In this document: positions 13,517-26,542 of the stretch, piece by piece
How the letters are laid out: every line of letters begins with the position of its first letter
Position numbering within the stretch: position 1 is the first letter of the stretch
From: Trogon surrucura
Taxonomy: Eukaryota > Chordata > Aves > Trogoniformes > Trogonidae
Direction: 5' to 3'
Assembly: GCA_020746105.1 (NCBI GenBank)
Contig: CM036621.1
Location: forward strand, 45,046,264-45,110,263
DNA length: 64,000 nt
Made by a program: the position numbers and the translations under genes
Notes under the pieces: model-generated
Database searches by the model: none
The model's input: the letters and a program-made list of their open reading frames with translations, nothing else
What the model was told of the DNA's origin: nothing

Positions 13517-13713
13517 TGTGTGTGTTTTCAGGAGCCACCAATTTCCACAATTCCATCACTGGGGAACTTGCCACTGAATTTTCCTCTTTGTCCAAAACTC
13601 GTCTCCAAAACTTAAGTCTTTTTGAAAAACGAAGATCAGCCGCAAGAGCGTATGCCCATTCCTTCTCTTCCTCCACATCATCATCATCATCTTCAGCAAA
13701 CACAAAGTAAGCA
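13517..13713 (-). CDS. Exon-like block with acidic run, unknown; readable on both strands
   Basis: On the minus strand 'tgcttgtgttttcag' is a strong acceptor and 'gtaagc' a strong donor, bounding 197 open bases. The peptide has an acidic run made by a (GAT)5 microsatellite, 'FAEDDDDDVEEEKEWAYALA', followed by a basic stretch and a second acidic stretch. The same DNA also reads as an exon on the plus strand: acceptor 'tgtgtgttttcag' ending at 13531, donor 'gtaagc' at 13707, 175 open bases, with a serine-rich tail from the same microsatellite. Minus is slightly preferred for its amino-acid mix. No family is recognised. At most one reading is likely real. Confidence 0.27.
13678..13694. repeat. 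Short (TCA)n / (TGA)n trinucleotide microsatellite
   Basis: Five near-perfect trinucleotide copies lie inside the exon-like block. They encode an aspartate run on the minus reading and a serine run on the plus reading. The tract may vary in length between individuals. Confidence 0.8.
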
Positions 13714-14549
13714 CTGAAAACACAAGCAGTACATTAATTGATGGAGCACTTGAGTTTGCATAGAGCCTGAAACACGAGCTTAGAGGGGTATAAAGCACCC
13801 CATTCTTTTCCAGGGTTTCATTACTCTACAACTCTAAAGGTAGCACGTTGATGTTACATTGAATTGTTGCTGATTATATCAGAGGATTTCACAACGTTGA
13901 ACAACCCTCCTACGACTGTCCAGGCTCAAATACGAGGGGTCTGCAGAGAGAGAGCAAGCAAACCCAACCTTATTTATAGGTGGGTTTTTTTTTTTTAAAA
14001 AAATCCTCGTTATTTTCAAGCCAGTCTAGTGATTTAACATTTTTTGTTGTTGTTGGGTTTTTTGAGTTTGGCTAGTATTGCCAAATGTTTAATCCGCATT
14101 TTCTGCCTTGGCCAGAAGGATTAGAAACTCACACACCATACCAGAAGACAAGAATGTGAATGCCAGAAAATGAAACAACTGAGAAACTATGGCTAAATTC
14201 AGAAACAGCACCAAAACATGAAATGAGGAAAACAAATCAGCTTGATCATCCTTTTTGTCGGCATTATCCTATATTACTTAATACCACAGGACAAGCATTT
14301 TTGTTTTGAATGAGATTTCTGTACTTGACGTTGCCTTGCAAAATAGCCGCATGTGACAGCTGTCAGGTTTTCTCCTCTTGAAGTAACGCTGCCGCAATTC
14401 CCTATCAAGCGCTTGCACTCACAAGCAGGTACCAGAGTAACACGGGACCAAGAGTTTTGCCGTGTTCCTTCGTAAGACACTTGAGTCAGAGGTTAAAGAA
14501 ATCACTGCTCCAGAGGCTCTTAAACATGTCATTGCCATAATATAAAAAC

Positions 14550-15200
14550 TGACTTACTAACTTAGATTATTTGGAGAGTTAAGTGCTTGTGTTATTGCAA
14601 ATTAAACTAATTAGTATCATTTCCTGACAGCTGCAGTGAGCGATAGCAATTCCATGATTTTTTCTTCAGCCGCTCATGTGGGATGAAGAGAAGAGTGGAG
14701 ACAGCTTTGTGATTTAATGGAATGGGATCAGTTTATCATCGTAAGGGCACATCGTTGCATTCTTAGCACAGCTCTGCTGCCTCCTCTGCTCCCTCCCTGT
14801 TCATCAACTATTATTGCACTATTAACTTATTACATGGAAGCCAGGGGAGACAGATGGAAGTTGCTGGGAACTTTGTAAATAGCCAGACAAAAAAAAAAAA
14901 GTGCTGGAATTTGCTTGCGGTCCTTTCCCCTTTTGGAACTGTTGTAGATTATATTCCCCATCCTTCTAACCAAAATTGTAGCTGCCAGTGGAAGATACGA
15001 GAACTCATTTCAATGCCGCAACTGGTTTAATTGTTATAAAGGCAGATTCGCAAACAAGCGCTGATTGGGGTCTCTAGCTTATACAAATAATTGTGTAAAA
15101 GAGAAAGTTACAGTATGTAATTGGCAAGCGTTTAGCAAATCACTCGCATTTATCACGTGTGGAAAATGTGTGCCAGTCGTGGTGGTAAAACCATTGTGCT
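14550..15200. promoter_or_regulatory. Candidate conserved non-coding element
   Basis: The block combines low CpG-decay features with clustered binding-site-like words: an ATTGCAAAT POU-type site at 14594-14602, CTAATTAG at 14607-14614, a CAGCTG E-box at 14628-14633, and further AT-core words downstream such as 'taattg' and 'ttataaagg'. It has no open frame of note and no repeat. Such motif packing is typical of vertebrate developmental enhancers, but that is inference. Related AT-rich words continue to about 16.1 kb. Confidence 0.25.
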
Positions 15201-18200
15201 TACTTCTACCCAGAATTTCCATAAGATTTCGTGAGGAACAATAGCAGACAGTCCCAACAAACTCTTATAAAATGTCATACTGAAAACTAAAGGTAATCTG
15301 ATCAGCAAGGAAAAGTCTAAGATTTCTTTAGATGAGCCAGAATGAAATAAAACTCTTGTCCATCTCCCACTTCACAGAAGCCCACACAAATGGATGAAAT
15401 TACTCTGAATTCAATTATTCTGGAATTCTAACTTTCTAGAGACCATTGGGTCGTGCTTGAACTTTTTCATTAGATCGCTTTGGTCAGATTTGTGCTCTAC
15501 TTATATTACTAAACTGGCTCCAAAGGTTTGCTCTATCTTGGAGTCACTGGAATAGACTGTAGCTTTGTGGTTCACAGACTGGATTAATGTTTTCAGCTAC
15601 TAATTAATTGCTGATCACCAGCATGGAAATTGAATTATCTATAATCATATTAAAATATGGGGTTTTGTTCCCCTCCTCCATGAATCGTTTAGCTTAGAAA
15701 ATCTTCATGGAAAGAAACGCATATTTTTGAGACAATACAATACTTTAGTAAAAAGCTAAAAGGGTTGGAGAAATGAATTCTCTTCCTCATTGCTGAGCAC
15801 AAGTTAAAGTGTAATGCCACCTATCTAACGTCTCAGTACGGTCCCTGTTAGCATAGGGTCTGAGTACCTTCCAATTTTTATGCATTTCTTTTCAGAACAC
15901 TCAAAAAAAATGGGAAATTGCTACAGTTTCTAATGGTAATTTTGCAAAAGAAGTAGTAAAGACGACAGAGAATTCCTCAAGGCAGCACTGGAAATGTGTG
16001 ACGAAATAGGGAATTAAAACTTCCTCCGTGCGCTAGATTTGTATCCGTAATCACGTCACTTTTTCTTATCCCTAATTAAGATGGCAATAACAGACAAAGT
16101 TCATCAAGGGAGAACTAGCTGCGGATCCAGTTTCCATTCCCTGGTTTTTGGTTTCAGGGACCTTACACATTCTGAACCAGCAAGTATCCTCTGCGGCCAT
16201 GTAGGAGACACCTCTTTCAGAGCATCTGAACAATTCCAGTCATTATTTTTCCATTAGGATTGATTCCCATCACTCATTTTTTCCCTTATGTTTTACCAGG
16301 GTCAAAGTGTACATGGAAGCTGAGCCAACCCAGCTGTTCCCCACTGCCCAAAAGGAAAGATGCTGCTCCTCCTACACACACCTGACTCCTCTCTGCCATT
16401 GCTCTTGACCACAAAGCCTTCTCCCCTGCTTGGCCAAAGACCCTTTGGTGGACTCCTTGGTGAGTCAACTCACCTTGCTGGCTTGGCAGAAAACTATTAG
16501 CCTTTACCTTTTTTTTTTTTTTTTTTCCCTTCCGAAAATGCATTCGCAACCTCTCCATCACACAATCCAACCCTTCACTTGAGACAGTGTTCATTGCCAT
16601 GAGATCTCATAGCTGAGGGTCCCCAAGAAGTTGAGCAGTTGGTGAAAACATTTTTGCTTCTCAGGAAACTCTGTTTCACATCCTGCTCTGCTGACCTCTC
16701 AAATGGTCCCAGTGCATTCTGGAGAGCAGATTTAGCAATACTGGCCAGCACACAAATAAACCACAAATGAAGCAAAATCACTTACAACTCTGTCCAGCAG
16801 AGAGTGTCGCGGGAGTCAGCCAATTCTTTCTTGATTCAATGTTTTTTTTTTCTCTCAGTGGAAATTCTTCCCACAGCGTGAAAATCACATCACATCTTTT
16901 AGAAACACCTTGCATGGCTTTGAGCGTACTTTCAAACTGGCAGTCTTACGTTTATCACAGGCCATTTGGAAATTGATCAGTTTGGGTCCAAAAAATGTGA
17001 ACGTGCTCAGGATAGCTCTTGGTTAAACCAATGCTTGTGTGTAGCAAAACATAGAAAACACACTCAAAAGCCAAACTCCCATTACTGTTGTCTAACTGCC
17101 CAGATTTAAACAAAAACTTGAGAGAGCAGAGGGGAAGAAAAGACCTAATCTTTTGACATGTACACTTTGTCCCCTGCCCTCATCCTAGACATTATTTCCA
17201 GAACGGTGTGGACACTTGTCCCATACTGCCAGCATCACACTAATCTGCTTTCCTTAATTTAGTATTAGAGTAATTTAGTTTCCTTTCCAAATACATTATA
17301 CCTGCAATAACCACATCAATGTTATGAGCTGTTTTGCACTGTTACTTGCCTTTCCTCACACATACACAACACAAAGGTTCCATGCCCTGCTGGCTGCTCC
17401 CCGCTTTTCCACTTCGCCCAGCAGCCCATTTTCTAGAGACACAAAGCTGGAAGGAGTGACGCGGGCTCTGGGATAACTCCTGCAATAGCTCTGGATGTCT
17501 CCGCACCTTTGAGGCTTCTCTACAAGTCCAAACATGACTGAATTTCTAGAACTTGATGTCAATTATTTCTAAGGGTCCTTCTCAGTTTACGCTCCTCTGA
17601 CCATTCAGGAGGCAACTCCTCCTCAGTCTCTGATACACACCTAAGTAATTCAAGTAGCTGTCTGGATCCACGATACACAGTGTAATTCTTCTCTCTACAT
17701 AAACTGATACAGGGTAGCTTGAAAAATGCTTGGTTTCGTTCAACTAAGGCAAAAGCATTTTAGATAAAACAGCTACACCTATCATGGGGGCCTTCAGGAT
17801 GAGTCTCAAAAATGAGAGGACTAGTATCCATCATCAGAGGCAAGCTTGCTTAACGCATCTCAAGACAATCTTTTGCAATCTGATTTCCAAAAACTCTTGA
17901 AGACTAGTGACTTGATATCCTAGATGGAGACAGGCACTAAAAACATACAATAATTACCCTGAGATCACCAGTTCCCGAGACTATTTAGACAGAGCAATCC
18001 TTCATGGGCTTTTGGAGGGGCATAGTCTCAAGGCTGTAGTCCCAAAATGACTGAAGCAGCAAGATCTGGGGAACACAATGTTTCTTTATGGACTGGAAAA
18101 AATAAACAGAATTTGGTTTCCTTACCAGAAGCATGCTGCCATTTCTGTATTATAAGATAAATTAAACTAAAGGAGTCAGCTACTGACTTCTCAGGTTACA

Positions 18201-21200
18201 AGGATTACCGCAATAACAAAACAGAGCTCACACTGCTGATCTATTCCAGGGGCTACGGCCAGTCCTGTCTGGAACGATAGCCACAGCAGAACCCACACAG
18301 CGCAGCAGGGATGTGCTGCTAAAAAACCCCAGTGCCCTGCAGAACTTGTCGTGATTCAGTGGCAGACATCCCTGAGACATACAGTTCCCTCACGAGAAAT
18401 ATTGTCTATTACTCGACACATTTTTAAGCTGAGAGGACAGGCTCTCGGCAAAGGGGCATCTGAACTGTGTAGACAAAGAGATGAAATAGTTGCTTGCCTT
18501 GTTACAGAAAAATACTCAGCTCCGTGCCAGGAGGGAGCAGGACTCGCAGCAGCCTGACACAACTGCGTGCAAGTTCACACCCTTGCACTAATGCACACCT
18601 AAAGCTCCACAGGAAACACCACCTACCCTTCCTCAGCTGTTCTACCAGCAGCCAACGCTGCACCTTCTGAGAGTTACAGGGGATTTTGCCACAGACCCTT
18701 CCTGTGACCTGAGCAATGAGCGTGTGTCAAAAGGTCACCCAGCAGGGCTGGCCTGGCACCCCGTGCTTTTACTTTCGAGATCAGAGCTCTGCATCACCAC
18801 AAGAGCTTAAAGCGGCACTGCTAGCACACGCTATAAACACACTGGCATTCCAGAGAGGAAGGAAGGGAAAAAAGAAAGTCACAGTAGTGAGGCTGCTGCC
18901 TGTTAATCACTCCAGTCAGTAATTTAGAAATAATAAGAAAACGGTTGATCAGAAAATTACAGTGTGGTTGCCTGATCCTTGGTGAGTTTGGCAGCAATGG
19001 TCTGGTTTCACTGGGACAGTGCAGGCATGTGGACTAATCCCCAAGCTCTGCAAGCACAGATTCAGCATCTTACACCTTTTTTTTCAGTCTCAGGGTAAGA
19101 AACCGCTCCTCCAGGCACCCTTTCAATCCCATGGCTGTGTGCTCTCTGCTTTCCAACTCTTTCTTCCTCTCTCCTCCCTCAGGCAGGAGGTACTGATGTG
19201 CCAGAGCAAGCTCTCCACAGTCTCCTGCCCTGGGCACCCCCTTTTTAACCTCATTCCCATGGGCACAGGAGTGCTAACAGCCACTTGCCCTCCCCACTAG
19301 GCTGGGAAGGGGTCTTGAACCCTCTTCTCCACTGCGGAAGCAAACTTCTGTGGTAGTTTCATTCTGCTTACAGGAACCCAATTTGCTATTTTAATGATTT
19401 AAGTAAGAGGAAATGCTCTGAGAAGAGGAAGAGTCTAGAAAGATACCGGTAGGGGTATTTTCTGATCCTATTCCTACTGCTGATCAGGCAAGATTCGTTA
19501 ACCAATTGTTCTTACCCTGTTTCCAGACAGCAGAAATAGAACTTGCAGCTAATAGGGGAGAAATGCTGTTTATTCTGAAAAGATAGCATGTCTCTGCACA
19601 CTACATACCTCACTAACGTTCAGACAGAGAACTTAGGAAATGCCACGTTATTTTTAGAACAACAACACTAACTATTCACCACATGCTATCATGCAAACTG
19701 CATAAAACTATGCTAGTCCTGGATTAGTGAGACTTGACTCCTATTAAGATCGTTCTTTGCTGTGGCAGAAAGCACTCCTTTTTTTATCTCACTGCTTCAG
19801 CACGGCACTGTGCCTTGGGCAGATCCACCCGAGGTCAGTGAGGAGGGTTTGCTGCTGCTCTAGCACGCTGCGGCTCGACAGCGCTGCACCGTAAGGTAGA
19901 TCACTGTGATTTACCGCTGCGCGACTCACAGATATGATTGCACCTCATTTCAGAACTAAGTGGAACCATCTGCCCCTTTGTATTCATCCACACAGTGACT
20001 CTCAAATCACGGCTGCCTTTACCACCTCAGACACGAAAGGAAGCCAGTTTGTGTCCCTGCAGTAACTTTGCTCCCCATGCACCGAATTCAGTAACCCACC
20101 TGCTCTGGTGGGCATTGCAGCTCCCTTCATCTCTCACAGCCACAAGGAACACTGATGGGATTTGTTTCAACACAAGAGTCCTTTTTCCCTGTCAGGGAGT
20201 TCCAGATTCCCAGTCTCTGCCTCCAGCCAGTTCTGTAACAACACAGGTTTCTACGAGGTGTAAGAAATCTGCTGGCAACATGAAAAGCTTTGGAGTAACT
20301 TCTTGCTTTAATCTTACCCATAAATAATAGGACAGCTGTATTTCACAGGTACTGTTGTTAGCTGTGTAACAACAAAAGACTGCAAGGCTCAGCTGAAATG
20401 AGGTTCCCTCCTACTGAATACCTTCTATCCTGGTAGGGACAGGCAACCCCTGCTGTCACCTCACTTAAGATAAATAAAAAGAGCCTTATCGCTGTGCCTT
20501 TTCAGATGGGAACAGAGATTAAAGAATTTGTCCAGGTTATCTAGAAATTCTGCAGCAGAACAAAACAAACACGGATCTTCTGAGCCTTAGCTGAGAAACT
20601 TAACTACAAAGCTTTTCTTCTGTTTAGGTGACCAGAAGCAGTTAAGTTAGCACTTATTAGCATTACTCAAACTAACCAAAGTGCTCCTGTAAGACCCTAA
20701 GTATTTTCTGCTGGCCGAAATACCATATCTGGGGACCTCTGTGCCAGGCTATTTTGTAGAGTTTTAATCAGTTGGACACCAGCAGCAATGGGATTTACCA
20801 GAACAGCACAGGGCTCAAAATTAAGAATCCACGGGTCTGTGACTGGTGTTTGAAAGGCTGTACACAGGATCCTCCGATCCTAGCGCTGTCAACCACAGCC
20901 CTGCAGGAGGCTGTGCCTTCTCTGCATTGACAACGAACTGCTGCAAGGGGAACAAACACTGTGTATAGATTTGCCTCTTTCCTCATGCAAGTCTCTCACC
21001 AAAAGCAGCTGGGAAGGAGGGGAGGTTGCTGCAGAAGCTAAGAGCAGCAGATCCCACTAATCACCTTTCTAAAGATAGCATAGTTTAAACCATGAAAATA
21101 GACAGGGTACCAACCACCACTACTCATTTCCCTTTCCCAGAACATCTTTCCCTGGGAATACATGAGTCACCTGGAGCGAGCATCAGGTCGGCATTGCTGT

Positions 21201-22221
21201 TACAGGAACACACACAGGAGTAGTTACCAAGATAGATGATTTCTTAACAGTTTACAAGGAATAAGAATCACCCCTTTTAAAACTGAACAAAGCAAAACGT
21301 CCCAGACCAGAGTTTCTTGTGCCACTGCCAGACTAGCTTCAAGCCTTCCTGGTGACATGTCAGTCACTAGGAACCCTCATGGCTTAGCACACTGGAAGAG
21401 ACCTGCATGCTGCTTATTAAAAACCTAGCCAGTCTAATCAAGGAACCTAATATTCTGTGATGTACTTGAGCTGGTCCCAGCTTCCACTTACCAGAGGACG
21501 ACTGTGTGGACATAGGAAAACACGAGCCACAGGCACACAGGACGCACACAAGGACAAGCAACGGGGTATCTACAGTTCAAAGCCGTGCTCATTTGTGAAC
21601 ATGTATGTCTGAGACCTCCATCCTGGCAGTCTGACTGCTACAGTTTTCATTACTTTTTGTTCACCATCGTGAAGCAACAACCTCTAGTGTTTCAGCACAA
21701 GAAATAGCACAGTTTCCTCACCACATCAGAGAGTCCCCCAATATTAGTGCCCTGCAAAACAGGACATCATCTGCTACCCCAGAACTACTTAAGAAGCAAA
21801 CCAAAAACAAAAGCCAAAGCCTCCTCATCATTATACAACTGCAAATATTTTGTTCCCGCATGTCAAACAAGCTTAGTTTTGACAGACTTCTAAAGTTTCT
21901 GCTGACTTGGCAATCAACACCCCTGTCTCACAAGCTTCTTAATATCCTAAAATTCCACAGTTGAGCAGCAAGAAATGATTTGATGAGGGACGATGGATTA
22001 ATTCGTCTCACATATCTGTTTAAGGGAATGACAGGAATGAAATAATTTAAAGCTAGAGTCTTTGTATGTCTTTCTTCTGAAAGACTCTTTGTATCGAATG
22101 CCATGAATTCATGTTAGTCTGCCACCAGTGAAGCTTTTGCAATGTGGCAGTGGCAGAAAATAACATGTAATAACTTGTGGTGAACTGTCATGAACATTTA
22201 GTTTGATTCTAAACACGTTAC
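15201..22221. other. Non-coding stretch with simple tracts
   Basis: No supported gene or interspersed repeat. An 18-base T tract sits at 16509-16526. The part around 15590-15660 has homeodomain-like words (TAATTAATTG). The 129-codon plus frame at 19938-20327 and similar frames lack splice support or recognisable composition. Confidence 0.45.
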
Positions 22222-22328
22222 CAGCAAGGAATAGACAGCAATGCTTTCTAGGTGTTAAAAGTACTGTTGTATCACTGAACCGATACGACGAGTCTCTCGT
22301 GCCTTCCATCATCAGGAGGCCGCAGTAC
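22222..22328 (-). CDS. Exon-like block, 107 bases, unknown product
   Basis: On the minus strand 'ccatttgttgcag' (acceptor) and 'gtaacg' (donor) bound 107 bases that retain several CpGs in a CpG-poor region. One frame is open throughout ('GLLMMEGTRDSSYRFSDTTV' is part of it). The phase-0 frame encodes 'VLRPPDDGRHERLVVSVQ' and then a stop. The latter would join in frame to the exon-like block at 27215-27324, which ends in phase 0, and would make this a terminal coding exon. No family is recognised in either frame. Confidence 0.25.
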
Positions 22329-22976
22329 CTGCAACAAATGGATATTTTATTTATCGTGGGTTTTGGCACTTTCTAGAGGCCTCATATTCTGCTGATGGCT
22401 CCAGCACAAGTTACAAAGCCAGAGGCAGACTGGATGCTGGAGCACATTGCCATTCCTCCCAGGGGGTGACTGGAGGGCTGTCAGACCAGCCAGGGGCAAC
22501 ACAGAAAACTTTCCAGGAACCCACAGAAGTGTGTTTTTTTTTTCTGCAGCCTTTTAATTGTCTGCCAGGGATTGGAAACTCCTGCTTGCATCAGTCCTAA
22601 AGAGGGCTGGCCCATGCTCGTGCCCTGGGAAGAATGCTCCGAGATCCTGAGAAGACCACAGCTTGCCGTGCAGGCAATGCGCCCCAGCGGCAGCGGGCTC
22701 CGCACCATGCAGTTGTTTTAACTTGCCACTCTCAAAGCACATGTGTCAGTACTGGTGACCACACTTACCTCCCTGAGGGACCAACTGCAGAAGGAATCTG
22801 ATGAGCGTACTCATGCTTCTGCTGTTGCAGCAGAGAACACGGCAGAGATGCTTCCTCGCCTCTTCGCAGTGGCTGCAATCATCACCCTTTAGGTATAGCT
22901 GTACCTCATGTAAGTCATGATCTGCTTGGATCGCTCTCAGGACGCACTCTCTTTACCTTAAATTTACTTAAATTTG

Positions 22977-23169
22977 AGAAGAAACTTCTTTTCAGTGAGG
23001 GTGACAGAACACTGGAACAGGCTGCCCAGGGAGGTTGTGGAGTCTCCAACCCGCCTGGACGCGTTCCTGTGTAACATCATCTGGGTGTTCCTGCTCTGGC
23101 AGGAGGATTGGACTAGATGATCTTTTGAGGTCCCTTCCAATCCCTAGCATACTGTGATACTGTGATACT
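22977..23169 (+). mobile_element. CR1 LINE 3'-end fragment with internal deletion
   Basis: The sequence follows the CR1 3' region from the 'cttcttttcagtgagggtga' block through 'gaacaggctgcccagggagg', then 'ggattggactagatgatctt', to a terminal tandem 'atactgtgat' repeat ending near 23169. The segment that normally follows 'ggagtct' is about 25 bases short, so 'ggagtctcc' runs straight into 'aacccgcctggac'. The copy is 5'-truncated and plus-oriented. Confidence 0.95.
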
Positions 23170-26020
23170 TGTCCCTGTTTCAGCCATGATTATCCTGAGC
23201 AATAGGAGTCGTTTATATTTGGAATGTGCACTTGGGCTGTCCTGCTACCTACTGCATTGGGTAAAAAGCACAACTTTTAGCTCTTCATTCCAGTTGGACT
23301 TCTCAAAGGTAAGTCAAAGTAAATCAAGGTCAAGTTTTGCACGGGAAGCGTATGAAGTGATCTTAGTGTTTCAGTACTGTGGTGGCCTACGTGAAGCATT
23401 TTAAATTGGCTTAAGTTTCTTCAAGCACTTCAAACTAGGCATAAATCTTGTGACGCTCAGAACCACACCAGACACATCGTCCTGTGAACCCATCTATTTC
23501 AGAAATCTAAATTCCAACTCAGATGAAACAAAGAAATTATTTCAAATATTCAAATTTTTAAAAGTAATGTTTCACACTGACATGAAGAGTCAGTCACAGA
23601 AGCCAATCTGCGACAACAGAAGAGTAGGAAATGCCCAGCCAGTTGTGCAACTACAGCCAGACATCCTAAACACAGGTTTGGCTGGCAGTCTGGAAAATGC
23701 TATGTTTAAATGCCAATATTTGCACTTGCCACTACATTAAACGCATATATCCTCTAACACGATACTTTGCTCGAGTCAGAATTCTATACCCATAAAGATA
23801 TAAACACTAAAATCTAAGCATCCCAGCAGTTTTAAAAACAGCAGCTGGGTGGCTGATGTGTTATTGGGGTTTTATGGAAGCAGGTACATTGTGGAAAAGT
23901 GTTCATTTAAAGTTTCATTTTTAAAATGCTCTTTTGTGAATGAGCTATCATCCAGATATACAAACTACTTATTATTTGTTTGTTAGGCACTCTTGATTAT
24001 CATACATGCAACTGTTCATATTTATGATGAAACAAAGATTTTCTCTCATCACAGAGCAACAGGAAAAGCTCAGATGCAGAAAATACCTTTCATGTCACTT
24101 GAAGAATCAGGCTTCTCCTGATTTTCATTGGGTTTTTTTAGGGGAAACCAAAGTCTCCAATTTATTTCCTTTTTTTTGACTGTGAAAAGGTTTTGATATC
24201 ATGTACTCACTCATTGTAGAAAAACATGGAGTCTTTTTTTTTACTTAAAACCACATCTCTCGGGTAACAAATAGAGATGTTTAACAAAAACTGAAAATTC
24301 TTGTTAAGAAAAAACAGACCACACTAGGTTTAAAAATCTTCTGACAGGAAGCTGTTAGCCAGCTCTACCCTTTGCAGCTTCTTGGCCCTTTGCTGGTGGA
24401 GAATTTGCTGCCTGAGAGTTGTTAGCGGTTTGCAGTGTGCTTTATGGCATAAAATGCATCTCAGCACATCTCTTCAGTAATTCCCAGCTCAGGTTGAGCA
24501 TTTCAGCAGTGACAGATCATTTCAGTGGTTTTGGGTATGTTTTCATCATTGCGTCTCAAGAGCCATAGGACGAGAGAAGTTCTGGAACAAACAGACAAGA
24601 CTAGCGGGCACTGTGTCCCTGCAAGAAAAACACATCCCAACTGCACGGAAATATGAGGTGGGAGTCAACTTCTTAATCTGCCTCTTGATGTGTGTGACTT
24701 ACACGTACTAACGTACCTCCACGGAGGAGGTGCAGCGTAAATTAGTTGCACTGGGCACAGATTAAAGCAACTAATGGTGTTTTCAGGCTAGCTTGAATTT
24801 CCTCGTCTACTGATAACGACTGCAGTGAATGTGCAATAGGACAGGCTCCAGCAAGTAATCTGTGGAAGAAAGTCCTTTTCCCCAGAGCATTTTGACGTGT
24901 TATGCAAGTTCTGATCCCAAATGCAGACGATTTTCTCTTTTCTATACCTAATTTTCACACCCAAATAACTTCACTCCAGCGCTAAATCTGTGTTGTTGCC
25001 TTTGCTCCCCTTGCAAGGAACGCGAAATTGAAAAAGAAAGATTCTGATTGTTGCCAACTGATTGAACCTTCCCACAGGACAAGGAGACCCCTGCAAGAGA
25101 GCCCAGGCTTCTACAAATGAAAATAAGCTTACCACATACGGGGTATGGGGTATAGAAAAACAATGGCTGTCCATTATTTTTATATGAATATTTCCACTAC
25201 CCCATGACTCTGTGCCAAATTAAGCCTCTTTCTCCCAAAAACCAGATTAAAGCCCCATTCCTGGATGGCAAGATTTCTTGGTGGTTTTTATAGCCAGCCA
25301 CAGGAAAATTAAGTTATGTGCGTTTTAGTCAGAAAGTCTTGTTTCAGGTTCAACAAAACTGGGAAGTGATTAATCCTCTTCTAAAATATCCCAGATGAGA
25401 GCTGACACATAAAAAAATTCCTAATACTCCAACGGTTGCTCTCCAGCAAGGCAGCTGAGTGTATGACTGGCTGAAACTGCGCGTGGGTCAGTAAATAAAG
25501 CAGCTACGGTATTCAGCTCCAACAGAACAGTACATTAATGAAAGATGACAGAAAGAGGCTTAAACTTACGTGTTTCCTAAACATAAGACAGAAGCAGACA
25601 GTGCTTGAAACACATTTTACAGAACTTTGCAGTTGGCTTAAGTGGTAACAAAGCACCCATTGGCACCAGCTCCTAGGGGCCAGGGCTGCACACGGTGACC
25701 TTGAAGAACGGGGGCCACGAATCCAGAGATTCTCTTCTCGAGCACTACATCACACAGCCTTTTGTACTCCTTGGAGTACACTCCCTGCATTAGGGTTTCT
25801 ACTTCACCTGTAAAGAACATACATGAATCTGCAGACAACGAAGTAAACAGTGTAGCTCAACAGAGTAGTAGGAGGCAGCCCACAGCTACGCAGACTTCTC
25901 CATGTGCCTGCCTGGGGCTGCCTCGCCACCAGCCTGCATTCCTGAGCTTCCTCTGCCGCACAGCAAGGGGATATCTGCCGCTCACAAGGCCGTACTTCTG
26001 GTCCTCAGAACTAGTCTTCT
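23170..26020. other. Non-coding stretch, nothing recognised
   Basis: AT-rich sequence without a supported exon. The part at 23860-24060 is rich in homeodomain/Forkhead-like words (for example TTGTTTGTTAG) and might be a conserved element. No repeat was found. Confidence 0.4.
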
Positions 26021-26280
26021 AGAGCCACACAACGCCGCGTTGTGCCGCGCAGACGTAACTCACATTTCTTGTAATGCGACCACAGTCCTAGATGGAGTCG
26101 TGATGATTACATTTCATCAACCACGCTGCTCGCAACAATCTAATTACGACGAAGAAACTTAACAGGGTTCCAAAGTCACGAACCACCAGAACGCACCTCA
26201 GCTGTACAGCTGTAAAACCTGGTCTCAGTCAACTACCACTGCTTCAGCACCATGAGTTAGTGCGCTTTCACGCGCGATCC
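26021..26280. other. Small CpG cluster
   Basis: CpG dinucleotides are concentrated here ('aacgccgcgttgtgccgcgc', later 'cacgcgcgatcc') while flanking DNA is CpG-poor. The first part holds a short inverted repeat, CAACG-CCG-CGTTG. No open frame or repeat family is recognised. It may mark a regulatory element or a region that escaped methylation-driven CpG loss. Confidence 0.3.
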
Positions 26281-26521
26281 ATTCGGTACTGGTCAGTAAG
26301 AAAGTTCAGGCAGGCCAGTCGGGAATTAGAGAGCAGACTGCCATTTGTATGCTGAAAATATTCTCATATGCCCATTCAACAGGAAGGAACAGATCTTTTA
26401 GGAAGATTTTATTGAAAGAAATTCTTGGCATCTTCATTTTTATACGTGTGTACAATGCGTTATTTCATAATCAGAAACTGCTAAAAATGCATAGTTGAAA
26501 TAAACCTCTCATTTTTTTCCA

Positions 26522-26542
26522 AAGGAAGGAAGGAAGGAAAGA
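26522..26542. repeat. (GGAA)n microsatellite
   Basis: Four to five GGAA units run in succession, then decay into GAAA. This is a simple repeat with no function visible here. Confidence 0.85.

Noticed and set aside
16286..16600. 104-codon minus-strand frame with a lysine run
   Set aside because: The lysine run is simply the T tract at 16509-16526 read on the minus strand; no splice support.
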